Below, piece after piece: positions 17,710 through 26,542 of a stretch of DNA of 64,000 bases. Source of the DNA: an uncultured Bacteriovoracaceae bacterium (GTDB taxonomy: Bacteria; Bdellovibrionota; Bacteriovoracia; Bacteriovoracales; Bacteriovoracaceae); NCBI GenBank assembly GCA_937931205.1, contig CALHBF010000001.1, forward strand, positions 62,001 through 126,000, written 5' to 3'. The number at the start of each line of letters is the position of its first letter. Within the stretch, counting starts at the first letter, position 1. Below the pieces are notes generated by a model. That model was not told the origin of the DNA, did not search any database, and saw only the letters and a program-made list of their open reading frames with translations. The translations under genes and the position numbers were made by a program.

Positions 17710-20223
17710 ATGGAAGCTAAAACGAATCAAGATTTTTCAGGCCTTTCTCATCAAGAAGCTCTTGGGCACTTAGAAAAATATGGCAACAATGAATTAGCGA
17801 GCGACTCTTCTCGTGGAATGAACAGAATCATTATAGATGCACTCAAAGAACCAATGGTCCTGCTTCTTATTGGTATAGGGATCATCTATCTATTACTAGG
17901 CGAAAGTGAAGAAGTTTATAGCCTGCTCACTTTCTTAGCTTTGATTCTTGGAATAACCATCTATCAAGAAAATAGGACCGAGCAGACTTTACTTGCTCTC
18001 AAAAAGCTATCAAGCCCAAGGGCAATTGTTATCCGTGAAGGAAAACAAATAAGAGTTCCTGGAAGAGAAGTCGTTCCTGATGATATTGTTATTCTGAATG
18101 AAGGAGATAGAGTTCCAGCAGATATCAAGCTTCTAAGAGGTGGTCCTCTTTCTTTAGACGAATCTATTATCACTGGTGAATCATACCCTGTTGAAAAATC
18201 TCCTTTTTTGAAAGAAGCCAATACGATCTTATCTGGGACCTTAGTTCTTAGAGGTCAAGCGTTAGGAAAAGTCGCCAACACCGGCCCAAATACTGAACTT
18301 GGGAAAATAGGAAATAGCTTAAATGAAATAAAAGATGAGGGCACAAATCTTCAGAAAGCAACTCGAAAAATAGTTAATAAGTTAAGCATTCTCGTTGGCA
18401 TGCTTACACTCTTTATTATTATTTATTACTGGATTACCAGAGAAGATCTTTTAGAAGGCATCCTCACAGGATTAACTCTTGCTATGGCCCTTCTTCCTAA
18501 TGAGCTACCAGCTGTCTTACTGATTTTTCTAGCAGCTGGATCTTGGAGAATCTCAAAAAGAAATGTGCTGACAAGAAAAATACCCTCTATCGAAGCATTG
18601 GGTGGGATTACTCATCTTTGCGTTGATAAGACTGGCACACTCACACAAAATAAAATGGTCCTTAGCAAACTTTGGAATGGGACTGAAGAAATAGATCTTC
18701 GACAAACTCAACAAAAGCTACCAGAATCATTTCATGAGATCATGGAGTTTGGTATCCTGGCGAGTCCTGTGGACCCTTTCGATCCGATGGAGAAGGCCAT
18801 TAAGAATGTTGGCCTTGAAAGGATGGAACTCAATGAGCATCTCCACCCTAACTGGCAACTGTCGCGTGAGTACCAAATCAGCTCAGAGCTTCTGGCCGTC
18901 TCATATGCCTGGATTACCGAAGACAAAAAGGGACATATCATTGGAGCGAAAGGAGCAACAGAAGCTATTATTGAACTTTGTCACCTTCAAGAAGCTGAGG
19001 CTAAACCAATACTAGAGAAGATGGTTGATATTGCCTCACAAGGATTACGTGTTATTGCCGTAGCAAGGGCCTATTCAGCATCTCTTCCAGAAAATCAACA
19101 TGACTTGGATTTTGAGTTTATTGGACTTATTGGTCTTGAAGATCCTATCAGGCAAGATGCCTATGCAGCAGTGAGATTGTGCCAAGAAGCTGGGATCAAA
19201 GTGTTAATGATTACCGGGGATCATCCTGCAACTGCAAAAAGTATTGCCAAACAAATTCATCTTGAAAATGATGACAAAGTTCTTACTGGCAATCAGATCG
19301 AAAAGATGAATGACTCCCAACTTTTAGAAAAGTTAGAAGAAATTCACATCTACTGTCGAATGAACCCTTTAGATAAACTTCGAATCGTCTCTTTACTTAA
19401 ATCTCATGGGAAAGTAGTGGCGATGACAGGTGATGGAGTCAATGATGCTCCCGCACTCAGAGAAGCTCAAGTAGGCATTGCGATGGGTAAAAGAGGAACA
19501 GATGTTGCCCGTGAAGCTTCCTCAGTTGTCTTACTTGATGACAGCTTCTCTTCTATTATTGCTGCCATCAAAATTGGTAGAAGAATCTATCGAAACCTTC
19601 AAGCAGCCTTCTCGTACTTGCTTGCAATCCACTTACCAATTACTGTTCTCTCTATTGTTCCAGTTATTTTTAAACTACCTCTTATTCTACTTCCAGTGCA
19701 TATCGCCTTTCTGCATTTGATTATTGAGCCGGCATCAACGACTCTATTTGAAGCATTGCCTGAGGATGAAAACTTAATGAAGCAAAAACCTCGTGCCAAA
19801 AATGCGCAACTCTTAACGAGAGCTGAATTAATAGGAAGCCTTTTAACTGGAGTCATCTTATCCATGGCAACCATCAGTGCCTATTTATGGGCCCTATATA
19901 GAAACCTCGACTCATCAGATGTACGAGGAATTACATTCGCTACTCTTATTCTTTCCAACCTCTTTCTTATTTTTACAAAAAAAGGAAAAAATCATCTTAA
20001 TGAGAATCAAAAGCATTTTAGAATTTTAACAGCAGGGACTATCGGACTTCTGGCCATCGTTTTTTATATCCCTTTTTTCAGAGATCTCTTTCGATTCGAT
20101 TCTTTGCATTTACATGACTTGCTACCTTCAATAGCAATCAGCTTCGTAGCAGGCGGACTCATTTATGTACTGAATTTAGTGATGCTCTCAAAAGACAGAG
20201 GAAGCTTCTCAAAGTTTCGCTAG
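17710..20223 (+). CDS. Cation-transporting P-type ATPase (P2-like)
   Basis: An 837-residue pump with the cation ATPase N-terminal domain (GLSHQEALGHLEKYGNNEL), actuator motif TGES (about 155), phosphorylation site D306 in DKTGTLT, nucleotide-binding domain, and hinge MTGDGVNDAPALREA. About ten membrane helices are expected. Membrane helix 4 carries PNELP in place of the PEGLP of calcium pumps, and helix 6 carries LIIEPASTTLFE, as in the bacterial subgroup annotated simply as cation-translocating P-type ATPase. The ion is probably Ca2+ or Mn2+, but the altered ligand residues leave this open. Single gene, divergent from the chemoreceptor. Confidence 0.93.
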   Translation: MEAKTNQDFSGLSHQEALGHLEKYGNNELASDSSRGMNRIIIDALKEPMVLLLIGIGIIYLLLGESEEVYSLLTFLALILGITIYQENRTEQTLLALKKLSSPRAIVIREGKQIRVPGREVVPDDIVILNEGDRVPADIKLLRGGPLSLDESIITGESYPVEKSPFLKEANTILSGTLVLRGQALGKVANTGPNTELGKIGNSLNEIKDEGTNLQKATRKIVNKLSILVGMLTLFIIIYYWITREDLLEGILTGLTLAMALLPNELPAVLLIFLAAGSWRISKRNVLTRKIPSIEALGGITHLCVDKTGTLTQNKMVLSKLWNGTEEIDLRQTQQKLPESFHEIMEFGILASPVDPFDPMEKAIKNVGLERMELNEHLHPNWQLSREYQISSELLAVSYAWITEDKKGHIIGAKGATEAIIELCHLQEAEAKPILEKMVDIASQGLRVIAVARAYSASLPENQHDLDFEFIGLIGLEDPIRQDAYAAVRLCQEAGIKVLMITGDHPATAKSIAKQIHLENDDKVLTGNQIEKMNDSQLLEKLEEIHIYCRMNPLDKLRIVSLLKSHGKVVAMTGDGVNDAPALREAQVGIAMGKRGTDVAREASSVVLLDDSFSSIIAAIKIGRRIYRNLQAAFSYLLAIHLPITVLSIVPVIFKLPLILLPVHIAFLHLIIEPASTTLFEALPEDENLMKQKPRAKNAQLLTRAELIGSLLTGVILSMATISAYLWALYRNLDSSDVRGITFATLILSNLFLIFTKKGKNHLNENQKHFRILTAGTIGLLAIVFYIPFFRDLFRFDSLHLHDLLPSIAISFVAGGLIYVLNLVMLSKDRGSFSKFR

Positions 20224-20230
20224 AAATCTA

Positions 20231-20259
20231 CACCCTCATGCTAGCATAGCACGAGGGTG
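20231..20259. terminator. Bidirectional hairpin between ATPase and flavoprotein genes
   Basis: CACCCTC and GAGGGTG enclose a second stem TGCTA/TAGCA with one mismatch between, making a long hairpin that overlaps the 3' end of the minus-strand flavoprotein. There is no U tract on either side. It probably serves the two convergent genes. Confidence 0.5.
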
Positions 20260-21161
20260 CTCATAAGAGACTTCGCACTTTTAAGTGCTCCATTTAAACG
20301 ACTTTCGCTAAATCCATCCCCTGCCAGATAAAGCCCATTTTCCAAAGCGAGGAAATCTTGATGATAAACATTTAGAGGAAAAGCGTATCGCCATTTCTTA
20401 AGCTGTAAATCATCAACTAGTAATTCAGGTAATTCTTTTTTCAGAACTTCCCTTCCAAGCTTCATGATGACTTCATCCGATTCATCAAAGTAAGTGTTAC
20501 TCCATTCAGGCCCCATGACGACAACCTGACATGGTGAACTTGAAGTTCCTTTTAGTTTTTGTGAAGACACAGAGAAAATAGAAGAGTTCGATATTTCTCG
20601 ATAGGCACTCTCACCAATACTGCTCTCACCCTTTGTAATAAAGACAAGTGCTTTCGCATAATGGATTTGTTGAAGATCCTTGGGGTACTTGATAGAGCTT
20701 CTCTCTAACAATTCCAAAATTTGAGGCACCGGAGCGGTGACAATCACTTGATGAGCAAACCATGAATGAGTTTGATCATCTTCAATGAGCCACTTATTAT
20801 CTAGCCAGGAAATCTTATTAACTTTTCTCTCCAACTCAATATTTAGTTGGGCCGCAAGCTCTTTTGCTAACTTTGTCATTCCACCGATCGCACTAAAGTG
20901 ATCGCTGCTAATAGGTCTCAAAAGGCCCTTATCACTCCAGCGTTTAATAGAGGAATTCATCAGTTCATCATTTTCAATAACCTGGGCACCATGATCAAAA
21001 GTGAATTCACCATCACGTCTGGTGGCCATACGTCCACCCACTCCACGAGATTTCTCTAAAACAAGAACTTCCTTATTTCGATGATTTTTTAAATGATCAG
21101 CCAGATGCAGTCCACTAAACCCTGCCCCTACAATCACATAATCATAAATCTTATCGGCCAC
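20241..21161 (-). CDS. Renalase-like FAD-dependent oxidoreductase
   Basis: I take the GTG at 21161 as start because AAGGAA is just upstream and the FAD-binding motif follows at once; the open frame extends 21 codons further without a site. The 306-residue protein has the dinucleotide fold YVIVGAGFSGLHLADHL, the second conserved segment RRDGEFTFDHGAQVI and the C-terminal FAD contact LYLAGDGFSESRLNGALKSA. This is the NAD(P)/FAD-dependent amine-oxidase-like family related to renalase and to amine oxidases. The substrate is unknown. It is separated from the cold-shock protein gene by 115 bases. Confidence 0.87.
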   Translation of the reverse strand: MADKIYDYVIVGAGFSGLHLADHLKNHRNKEVLVLEKSRGVGGRMATRRDGEFTFDHGAQVIENDELMNSSIKRWSDKGLLRPISSDHFSAIGGMTKLAKELAAQLNIELERKVNKISWLDNKWLIEDDQTHSWFAHQVIVTAPVPQILELLERSSIKYPKDLQQIHYAKALVFITKGESSIGESAYREISNSSIFSVSSQKLKGTSSSPCQVVVMGPEWSNTYFDESDEVIMKLGREVLKKELPELLVDDLQLKKWRYAFPLNVYHQDFLALENGLYLAGDGFSESRLNGALKSAKSLMSTLVLC

Positions 21162-21276
21162 ATTTGTTCCTTGGTTTATCCCCAAAAATTGTATATCAAA
21201 AACTAACCTTTGACCGTATTCCATCAGTCACAACAAAGGCCAGCGAAGCTGCAGAAATTTATTGATCTTATCAAGG

Positions 21277-21702
21277 CTAGTAAGACTCTATGACCTTTAC
21301 TCGAATAGCACAAAGCCCTTTAGGGCCTTCACTCAACTGAAATTCTACAGTGTCATCTTGTTGAGGGTATCCTTCGGAACAAGCAGTTTTATGGAAAAAA
21401 ATCTCTCCTAATGCTTCATCATCGGCCTGAATAAAACCAAATCCCTTAACTTCATCAAAGAAATTTACCAATCCATAGATCATAGAACTTAGTTCTCTTT
21501 TTTCTTGGCGAATACTCTCTTCGATTTGGGCTTCATCCCAGACGATTTCATGAATAGCGACAACCTTCTCGCCTTTATGAATTCTCTCGAGTTGGGTTAT
21601 AACTGATTTTTCACTTTGACTATCAACCAGCATATCTTTGCGGGATCTTTTCTTGGTCTTTGTCATGTCATACTTAACAAATGCGACTTTAACTTTTTTC
21701 AT
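21277..21702 (-). CDS. Cold-shock-domain protein with N-terminal extension
   Basis: A 141-residue protein. Residues about 75-138 form a cold-shock domain: IYGLVNFFDEVKGFGFI corresponds to RNP1 with GFGFI, and EIFFHKTAC to RNP2, so it should bind single-stranded nucleic acid. The first 70 residues are basic and charged (KTKKRSRKDML) and not recognised. Canonical bacterial Csp proteins are about 70 residues, so this is an extended variant. The start codon overlaps the stop of the ArsR gene by four bases, an unusual pairing of a one-component repressor with a cold-shock protein. Confidence 0.85.
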   Translation of the reverse strand: MKKVKVAFVKYDMTKTKKRSRKDMLVDSQSEKSVITQLERIHKGEKVVAIHEIVWDEAQIEESIRQEKRELSSMIYGLVNFFDEVKGFGFIQADDEALGEIFFHKTACSEGYPQQDDTVEFQLSEGPKGLCAIRVKVIESY

Positions 21703-22013
21703 AGGATGTTCTTTAGTATTGATTTTAAAATGCCTGGAAATTTCTTTTCGATCTCTGTACTTCGTAATGAGTTTAAATGCTCTTTCCCTTCAATGCTCGT
21801 TTCAATAATCCCTGTATCACGAAGAATTTTAAAGTGATGTGACATGCTTGATTTAGGACGATCACAATTCAATTCTCCACAAGTCAGCGGTTTTCCGGCC
21901 TGGGCGATCAAACGGACAATCTCTACCCGCGCAGGATCTGAAAGCCCATACATGATGTCTGTGATCTCAATTTCTTCCATTTTAGGGTGCTTCTTCTCTC
22001 TCATATGGGCCAT
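21699..22013 (-). CDS. ArsR-family winged-helix repressor
   Basis: A 104-residue regulator with a typical ArsR fold: YGLSDPARVEIVRLIAQAGKPLTCGEL followed by the recognition helix KSSMSHHFKILRDTGII. Two cysteines are present (Cys45, in CGELNCDRPKSS, and Cys50) close to the recognition helix, which might sense redox or electrophiles. It is divergent from an old yellow enzyme gene and shares a 68-base intergenic region with overlapping palindromes, as in the known ArsR/YodB-like or DUF24-like pairs that control OYE genes. It should repress both directions. Coupled to the cold-shock gene by a 4-base overlap. Confidence 0.9.
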   Translation of the reverse strand: MAHMREKKHPKMEEIEITDIMYGLSDPARVEIVRLIAQAGKPLTCGELNCDRPKSSMSHHFKILRDTGIIETSIEGKEHLNSLRSTEIEKKFPGILKSILKNIL

Positions 22014-22026
22014 CTTAACACAGGTC

Positions 22027-22063
22027 TTGACCTAATTCCATATTTCGAATATAGTCGAACTAT
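22027..22063 (+). promoter_or_regulatory. Promoter of the OYE gene with two overlapping operators
   Basis: TTGACC (22027-22032), a 17-base spacer, and TATAGT (22050-22055) form a good sigma-70 type promoter. Two 13-base interrupted palindromes lie on it: ATATT-TCG-AATAT (22040-22052) and ATAGT-CGA-ACTAT (22051-22063). They overlap by two bases and cover the -10 element, which fits repression by the divergent ArsR protein. Confidence 0.75.
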
Positions 22064-22081
22064 CGAAACAAAAGGACTTAT

Positions 22082-23188
22082 ATGGCCGACCTCTTTTCTA
22101 CATACGAATTAAAGACAGCTAAATTTAAAAACCGCATCGCTATTCCTCCTATGTGCCAATACATGGCCCATAATGGTATTGCCAATGAATGGCACAAAAT
22201 TCACTACCCGACTCTTGCCCGTGGCGGCAGTGCTCTGGTCATCGTTGAAGCTACCGCTGTTTCTCCAGAAGGTAGAATCACTCCTAAATGCCTGGGTCTG
22301 TGGAATGATGAGCAAGTTGAAGGACAACGTGAAATCGCAACTTCTATTAAAGCATCAGGAGCTATTGCAGGCATTCAACTAGCTCATGCTGGACGCAAGG
22401 CCAGTGCCAATATTCCTTGGGAGGGAGATGATCATATTCCTGAAGGAAATCCCAACGGATGGCCAATCATTGCTCCATCAGCAAAAGCGTTCGGTGGAAA
22501 TCTTTCAAAAGTTCCTAAGGAAATGACTCTTGAAGATATTAAGCGCGTCCAAAATGATTACGTGGAGGCTGCTAAACGTGCCGTTCTAGCCGGATATGAA
22601 TGGATCGAACTTCACTTTGCTCATGGATATCTTGCTCAGAGTTTTTTCTCAAAACATTCAAACCTAAGAACTGATGAGTACGGCGGAAGCTTCGAGAACC
22701 GTTCTCGCTTCTCAAAGGAAACAATTCAAGCAGTAAAAAAAGTTCTCCCTGAAAACTTCCCTTTAACTGCTCGCTTCGGAGTTATTGAGTATGATGGCAA
22801 CGATGAAGAGACTCTTAGTGAATCCATTCAGCTCATTAAAGAATGGAAAGAGCTAGGTATTGATATGGTAAGTGTGAGTGTTGGATTTAGTACTCCGAAT
22901 GCTAAAATCCCATGGGGACCGGCCTTCTTGGGTCCGATTGCTGAACGTGTTCGCCGTGATGCCAATATTCCTGTTGCTAGTGCGTGGGGATTTGGAGATC
23001 CCAAGCTTGCTGACGATGCCGTTAGAAATGATCAGTTAGATTTAGTGATGATTGCCCGTGCTCATTTGGAAAATCCGAATTGGCCATACCAGGCAGCGAT
23101 GACTCTAAAAAAAGAGCGTCCTGCATGGGTTCTTCCAGCTCCTTATGCTCACTGGTTGGAAAGATATCATCGCCCAACCAAAGCTTAA
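22082..23188 (+). CDS. Old yellow enzyme, YqjM-type NADH:flavin oxidoreductase
   Basis: A 368-residue FMN enzyme of the thermophilic-like (class III) OYE group. IAIPPMCQY carries the regulatory Cys25 equivalent to YqjM Cys26, the catalytic pair and tyrosine occur in ELHFAHGYLAQSFFSK, and the FMN phosphate site is near VASAWGFGDP and LVMIARAHLENPNWPY. It reduces activated double bonds of enones and related electrophiles with NAD(P)H in the cytoplasm. AAAGGA is eight bases before the start. The gene is likely controlled by the divergent ArsR repressor through the two palindromes on its promoter. A terminator follows the stop codon. Confidence 0.94.
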   Translation: MADLFSTYELKTAKFKNRIAIPPMCQYMAHNGIANEWHKIHYPTLARGGSALVIVEATAVSPEGRITPKCLGLWNDEQVEGQREIATSIKASGAIAGIQLAHAGRKASANIPWEGDDHIPEGNPNGWPIIAPSAKAFGGNLSKVPKEMTLEDIKRVQNDYVEAAKRAVLAGYEWIELHFAHGYLAQSFFSKHSNLRTDEYGGSFENRSRFSKETIQAVKKVLPENFPLTARFGVIEYDGNDEETLSESIQLIKEWKELGIDMVSVSVGFSTPNAKIPWGPAFLGPIAERVRRDANIPVASAWGFGDPKLADDAVRNDQLDLVMIARAHLENPNWPYQAAMTLKKERPAWVLPAPYAHWLERYHRPTKA

Positions 23189-23202
23189 TTCAAATTTCAG
23201 GG

Positions 23203-23227
23203 CCTAACTCATCAAAAGTGAGTTAGG
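23203..23227 (+). terminator. Hairpin terminator after OYE gene
   Basis: CCTAACTCA and TGAGTTAGG form a perfect nine-base stem with a seven-base loop, followed by TTCATTTAT. It lies 15 bases after the stop codon of the flavin oxidoreductase gene. Confidence 0.75.
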
Positions 23228-23359
23228 TTCATTTATCTAACCTCTTAGAACTACAAATCTTCCTATTTTTTTTATTCGACTTAAAACTTACCGATTTGCA
23301 AGCGACTCATTTATTAATATCGTTTACTACCCAAATTTAAACCTAGAGGTTAACGATAA

Positions 23360-24256
23360 ATGAAAACATTATTCATAATGCTGGCCATGCTGTGCTCTGT
23401 TTCTGTTTTTGCTCAAACAGAAGATAAAAGTGATAAGGCGGATGAAGTTATCACCAACCGTATGCTTCGAGCTGCAAGCGGTTCCCTCTCTCGCTGGAGT
23501 GGAAGTGTGAATGCAAACTATAGCGGTGGCTCTGTTCAAAAACCATTCGCGGCCCAAAGACCAAACATCACTTCTGGAGCAGATGCCCTCACTCTCCAAT
23601 ATATGAGTGCTAATGCAGGGATTCGTTACAGAATCAATGACCTAAACTCAATTACGGCGGCCACTGGTATTTTCTGGAATACGCCATTTAACAGATCGAT
23701 TAAGACTCATGATAAAGAATTGAAGAAAGAGTTTAATAGAACAAAGGGTGATATCACTGTCAACGATCCTAATTTAATTTACACAAATCTTGCAAGCATC
23801 TGGGGCTTCCAGGTTCAGACTCAATTCTCCCCGACTCTCATTACCAATGCTCAACAAACGAACCAAGGTTACAGAGCAAGCTGGGATATCCAAACAACTT
23901 GGATGAGAGAAATTTCAAAGTCGGATTTAAGTCTTGGAGTTTCTTTCGAGTGGACAGGATATGCATTTAGTAAAAGAAATAGAGATCTAGCGACCAATGT
24001 TTGGCAAGTTTACCCCATTGCTGAGTACGTGATCAATGACTGGTTGAACTTGAGAACAGTGTTTGGCTGGCAGGTTTATCAACAAACTCGTCGTGACGAT
24101 ACTTGGACATTTGAGAAGAGAAAGGTTTATCAATCTCTAGGTACAGGTATTTCTGTAACTCGTGATATTTTCCTTTATCCAAATATTCAATTTATCCCAA
24201 GCGATATCCGCTCGGATCGCACGAATATCGGATTAAGCGCTTACATTAATCTTTAA
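23360..24256 (+). CDS. Outer-membrane beta-barrel-like protein
   Basis: A 298-residue protein with a signal peptide (MKTLFIMLAMLCSVSVFA). After a short charged linker, the sequence has many amphipathic strands with aromatic girdles and a pattern of short turns (GIRYRINDLNSITAATGIFW, LSLGVSFEWTG), and ends in a strand with aliphatic termination (NIGLSAYINL). That is the appearance of a beta-barrel of about twelve strands, probably an outer-membrane porin-like or transporter-like protein. No family assigned. The gene stands 21 bases ahead of the VF530-type gene, so they may share a transcript. Confidence 0.65.
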   Translation: MKTLFIMLAMLCSVSVFAQTEDKSDKADEVITNRMLRAASGSLSRWSGSVNANYSGGSVQKPFAAQRPNITSGADALTLQYMSANAGIRYRINDLNSITAATGIFWNTPFNRSIKTHDKELKKEFNRTKGDITVNDPNLIYTNLASIWGFQVQTQFSPTLITNAQQTNQGYRASWDIQTTWMREISKSDLSLGVSFEWTGYAFSKRNRDLATNVWQVYPIAEYVINDWLNLRTVFGWQVYQQTRRDDTWTFEKRKVYQSLGTGISVTRDIFLYPNIQFIPSDIRSDRTNIGLSAYINL

Positions 24257-24277
24257 TTACTGCTATAAGGTTTTTCC

Positions 24278-24505
24278 ATGACGACAGAATCAAAACCAAA
24301 AGATCCGTTACATGGAAAAACCTTAGAATCTATTCTTATTGAACTGGAAGATTTCTACGGATGGGAACAACTGGGGAATATGGTGAACATCAATTGTTTC
24401 ATCAGTGATCCTAGTATCAAGTCTTCTTTAAAATTCTTGAGAAAAACTCCATGGGCCCGCAAGAAGGTTGAAGATCTTTATCTCTACATGCTAAGCCGCA
24501 AATAG
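24278..24505 (+). CDS. VF530 (DUF2132) family DNA-binding protein
   Basis: A 75-residue protein that matches the VF530 family over its whole length: [25 protein letters not shown], a central [27 protein letters not shown] and a helical end. These small basic proteins bind double-stranded DNA and are of unknown physiological role. The stop codon is two bases from the stop of the convergent gene. Confidence 0.92.
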   Translation: MTTESKPKDPLHGKTLESILIELEDFYGWEQLGNMVNINCFISDPSIKSSLKFLRKTPWARKKVEDLYLYMLSRK

Positions 24506-24507
24506 AC

Positions 24508-25608
24508 TTATCTTGCTAATGAAGCCTTCATGAGATTTGAAGATTTCTCGACAGAGACTTCTTCAAATGGACCTTCAGGTCTTGGGTCTAGTCTTTGAGG
24601 CTTGATTGGCGCCTTTAATTCTTTTAACTGCTCTTCACATTCTTTGACTTTACTCTTTAGACGTTCAAGTTCCTTCACGTAAGTCGCTCCCAACTTAGGG
24701 TTCGCAGCAATATAACCAATGTAAAAATCGATCACCGGCAGGTACGAGGCCATCTCTTGGCGAAGTTGTGCTTCAGTTTTAACGTGTGAGCGCACAATCA
24801 CTCTCCCAAAGGCATCAGCAATAGCAGTTTGAATTTTAGTTTTATCTTCAACAGAGCAGGTACGACAGTTAAGAAGAAATGTCTTCATCGCTACTGCCTC
24901 TAGTGAATAAGGGCCGTTACTTGAAGCCTCACAAGCAGCAAAGCCGCCAAGACTGTGCCCCTCCGGACACTTGTTGTGAATAAATCCAATATGCTCTGAA
25001 TGCCCATCACTGTGACGGGCCTCGTGAATAATCGTTCCAAGCCTTTTAATCTTATTGGCCTCGGAATTAAGGTTTTTGTTAATCAGCAACCTTTCTAAAA
25101 AATGTCCTTCACCAACTTGGAGAATCCCTACTCTCGGAGAAGGAGCAAATACAGACTTATTATCTAATTTGATTCCCTTTAAAATATTATCCAGCTTGCC
25201 AAGCAGATAGAGTTCAGCACCAACGTTGGACATGATAATTGTGCCAGCATACTGATTTGTGCGATTTAAAACGGAAGGAGGAATCGGGGTCGAAGGAAAA
25301 CGATGTCCTTTTTGACTGACGAGATTACGACCGCGCAATTGATAGTCTTCACCGATGATGAACTTCACACGATTGTAGACCCAATTATACAAGTGAGCTC
25401 CATCAATTTTGGGAACCTCGATCATGGATTTAAATTGAGAATCAATATCTTTGATTGAATTGTTATGGAGGTAAGTCAGATCTTCTTTGATTATTTTTGC
25501 CTGAAAAGATGGGATCGAAGAATCGAGATGAATTCCTGCGAATTTTTCACTCGCTTCTGCGGTCAGAGTGAAGGTCAAAGCTAGAGTGAAAGTGAGGATT
25601 CTTTTCAT
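24508..25608 (-). CDS. Secreted protein with metallopeptidase-like HEARHSDGH motif
   Basis: A 366-residue protein with a signal peptide ending near ASA/AEA at residue 20. Residues about 190-200 carry IIHEARHSDGHSEH, in which HEARH with downstream His resembles a zinc-binding HExxH-type site and a third ligand region, then HNKCPEGHSLGGFAACEASS. The protein is likely exported to the periplasm or outside and may be a metalloprotease, perhaps relevant to degrading prey or substrate proteins. The C-terminal 60 residues are charged helix with a proline-rich end. The family is not one I recognise, so the catalytic call is tentative. Confidence 0.6.
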   Translation of the reverse strand: MKRILTFTLALTFTLTAEASEKFAGIHLDSSIPSFQAKIIKEDLTYLHNNSIKDIDSQFKSMIEVPKIDGAHLYNWVYNRVKFIIGEDYQLRGRNLVSQKGHRFPSTPIPPSVLNRTNQYAGTIIMSNVGAELYLLGKLDNILKGIKLDNKSVFAPSPRVGILQVGEGHFLERLLINKNLNSEANKIKRLGTIIHEARHSDGHSEHIGFIHNKCPEGHSLGGFAACEASSNGPYSLEAVAMKTFLLNCRTCSVEDKTKIQTAIADAFGRVIVRSHVKTEAQLRQEMASYLPVIDFYIGYIAANPKLGATYVKELERLKSKVKECEEQLKELKAPIKPQRLDPRPEGPFEEVSVEKSSNLMKASLAR

Positions 25609-25657
25609 TCTTTGCTCTTAGCATGGATGAATGCAGTAAGATGAGGGGTTATAAAAA

Positions 25658-26131
25658 TTACATGATAATAACTTTCACTCCGGCCTCACGAAATATCTTT
25701 TCTAGCTCTGCATTCTTATTCTTTGGATAATTCCAAACCCATCTTAGAAATGCTATATCTAATTTCTCATAACATCCCGGAGCAAACTCTTCTCTTACCT
25801 TTCCGTAATTAGTAACAACTCGCTTTAGTATACGGTAGATGGCAACCATTCTATTAGGTCTCATCCAGATAATAAGATCGGACTTGCTTACATATCTTCG
25901 AACGACTTTAAGAAGTGCTCCTTCAAGTATCCATTTTTCTTCATCTGTTTCTTGATCAAGAAGATTGAAGAATTCATCGCCAGGGCGTTTTGTCCAATTA
26001 TCTAGCCAAAAATACTGATCGAGATGTAGTGCCTTGTGACCATGTTTGCGAGATAGGTTTCTTGCAAGAGTTGTTTTTCCTGCTCCGCTGATTCCGCAAA
26101 TTATAATTCTGGAATGGTTTCCAATGTTCAT
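25658..26131 (-). CDS. P-loop kinase-like protein (topology modulation/adenylate-kinase-like)
   Basis: A 157-residue cytoplasmic protein with Walker A GISGAGKT (13-20) right after the first strand, followed by HLDQYFWLDNWTKRP, then WILEGA and IIWMRPNRM, the order found in the small FlaR/topology-modulation group of P-loop kinases. Its substrate is not known. The start codon overlaps the stop of a small secreted protein gene by four bases, an odd pairing for a cytoplasmic kinase. An alternative is a nucleoside kinase of a broad family. Confidence 0.8.
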   Translation of the reverse strand: MNIGNHSRIIICGISGAGKTTLARNLSRKHGHKALHLDQYFWLDNWTKRPGDEFFNLLDQETDEEKWILEGALLKVVRRYVSKSDLIIWMRPNRMVAIYRILKRVVTNYGKVREEFAPGCYEKLDIAFLRWVWNYPKNKNAELEKIFREAGVKVIIM

Positions 26132-26406
26132 CTTAAACTCTCTTTTTTGAGAAATTTTAAAGCTGCTTCATCCGAAATATCGCCTTCAAAACACAGTGGA
26201 CTTTTTCCTCCTGGTCGTGAATAAGCACTTCTTCTTCCGCAAGATCTTCCATTAACCATGACACTATATGGACATGGACACGATCCATGATAGTTCGATA
26301 TTGATAATGAAACCATTTCTCGCTTTGCTAAAGATAACTCTTTCTTAGAGAAACCTAGGGTTAATGTGGAAAATAGAAGAATTGCGAATAATGTCCATAT
26401 TTTCAT
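26128..26406 (-). CDS. Small secreted cysteine-rich protein
   Basis: A 92-residue protein with a signal peptide of about 19 residues. The mature part contains SNYHGSCPCPYSVMVNG followed by SCGRRSAYSRPGGKSPLC, a short Cys/Pro/Gly-rich module that recurs in secreted proteins of several Proteobacteria, sometimes alone and sometimes next to a nuclease. The four cysteines would form disulfides. Function unknown. It is co-transcribed with the P-loop protein through a 4-base overlap. Confidence 0.65.
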   Translation of the reverse strand: MKIWTLFAILLFSTLTLGFSKKELSLAKREMVSLSISNYHGSCPCPYSVMVNGRSCGRRSAYSRPGGKSPLCFEGDISDEAALKFLKKESLR

Positions 26407-26542
26407 AATCGGTTTATCGGAATTGACGTAACTTAGCCTTACTTAATAAGCAGCAGCTATGTTTTATTAAGAAAACTTAAGTAACGAGTATTCTTTAAAA
26501 ACCCGATCAAAGAGTTCTAACAATTATAAGGGGCCAAGATAA

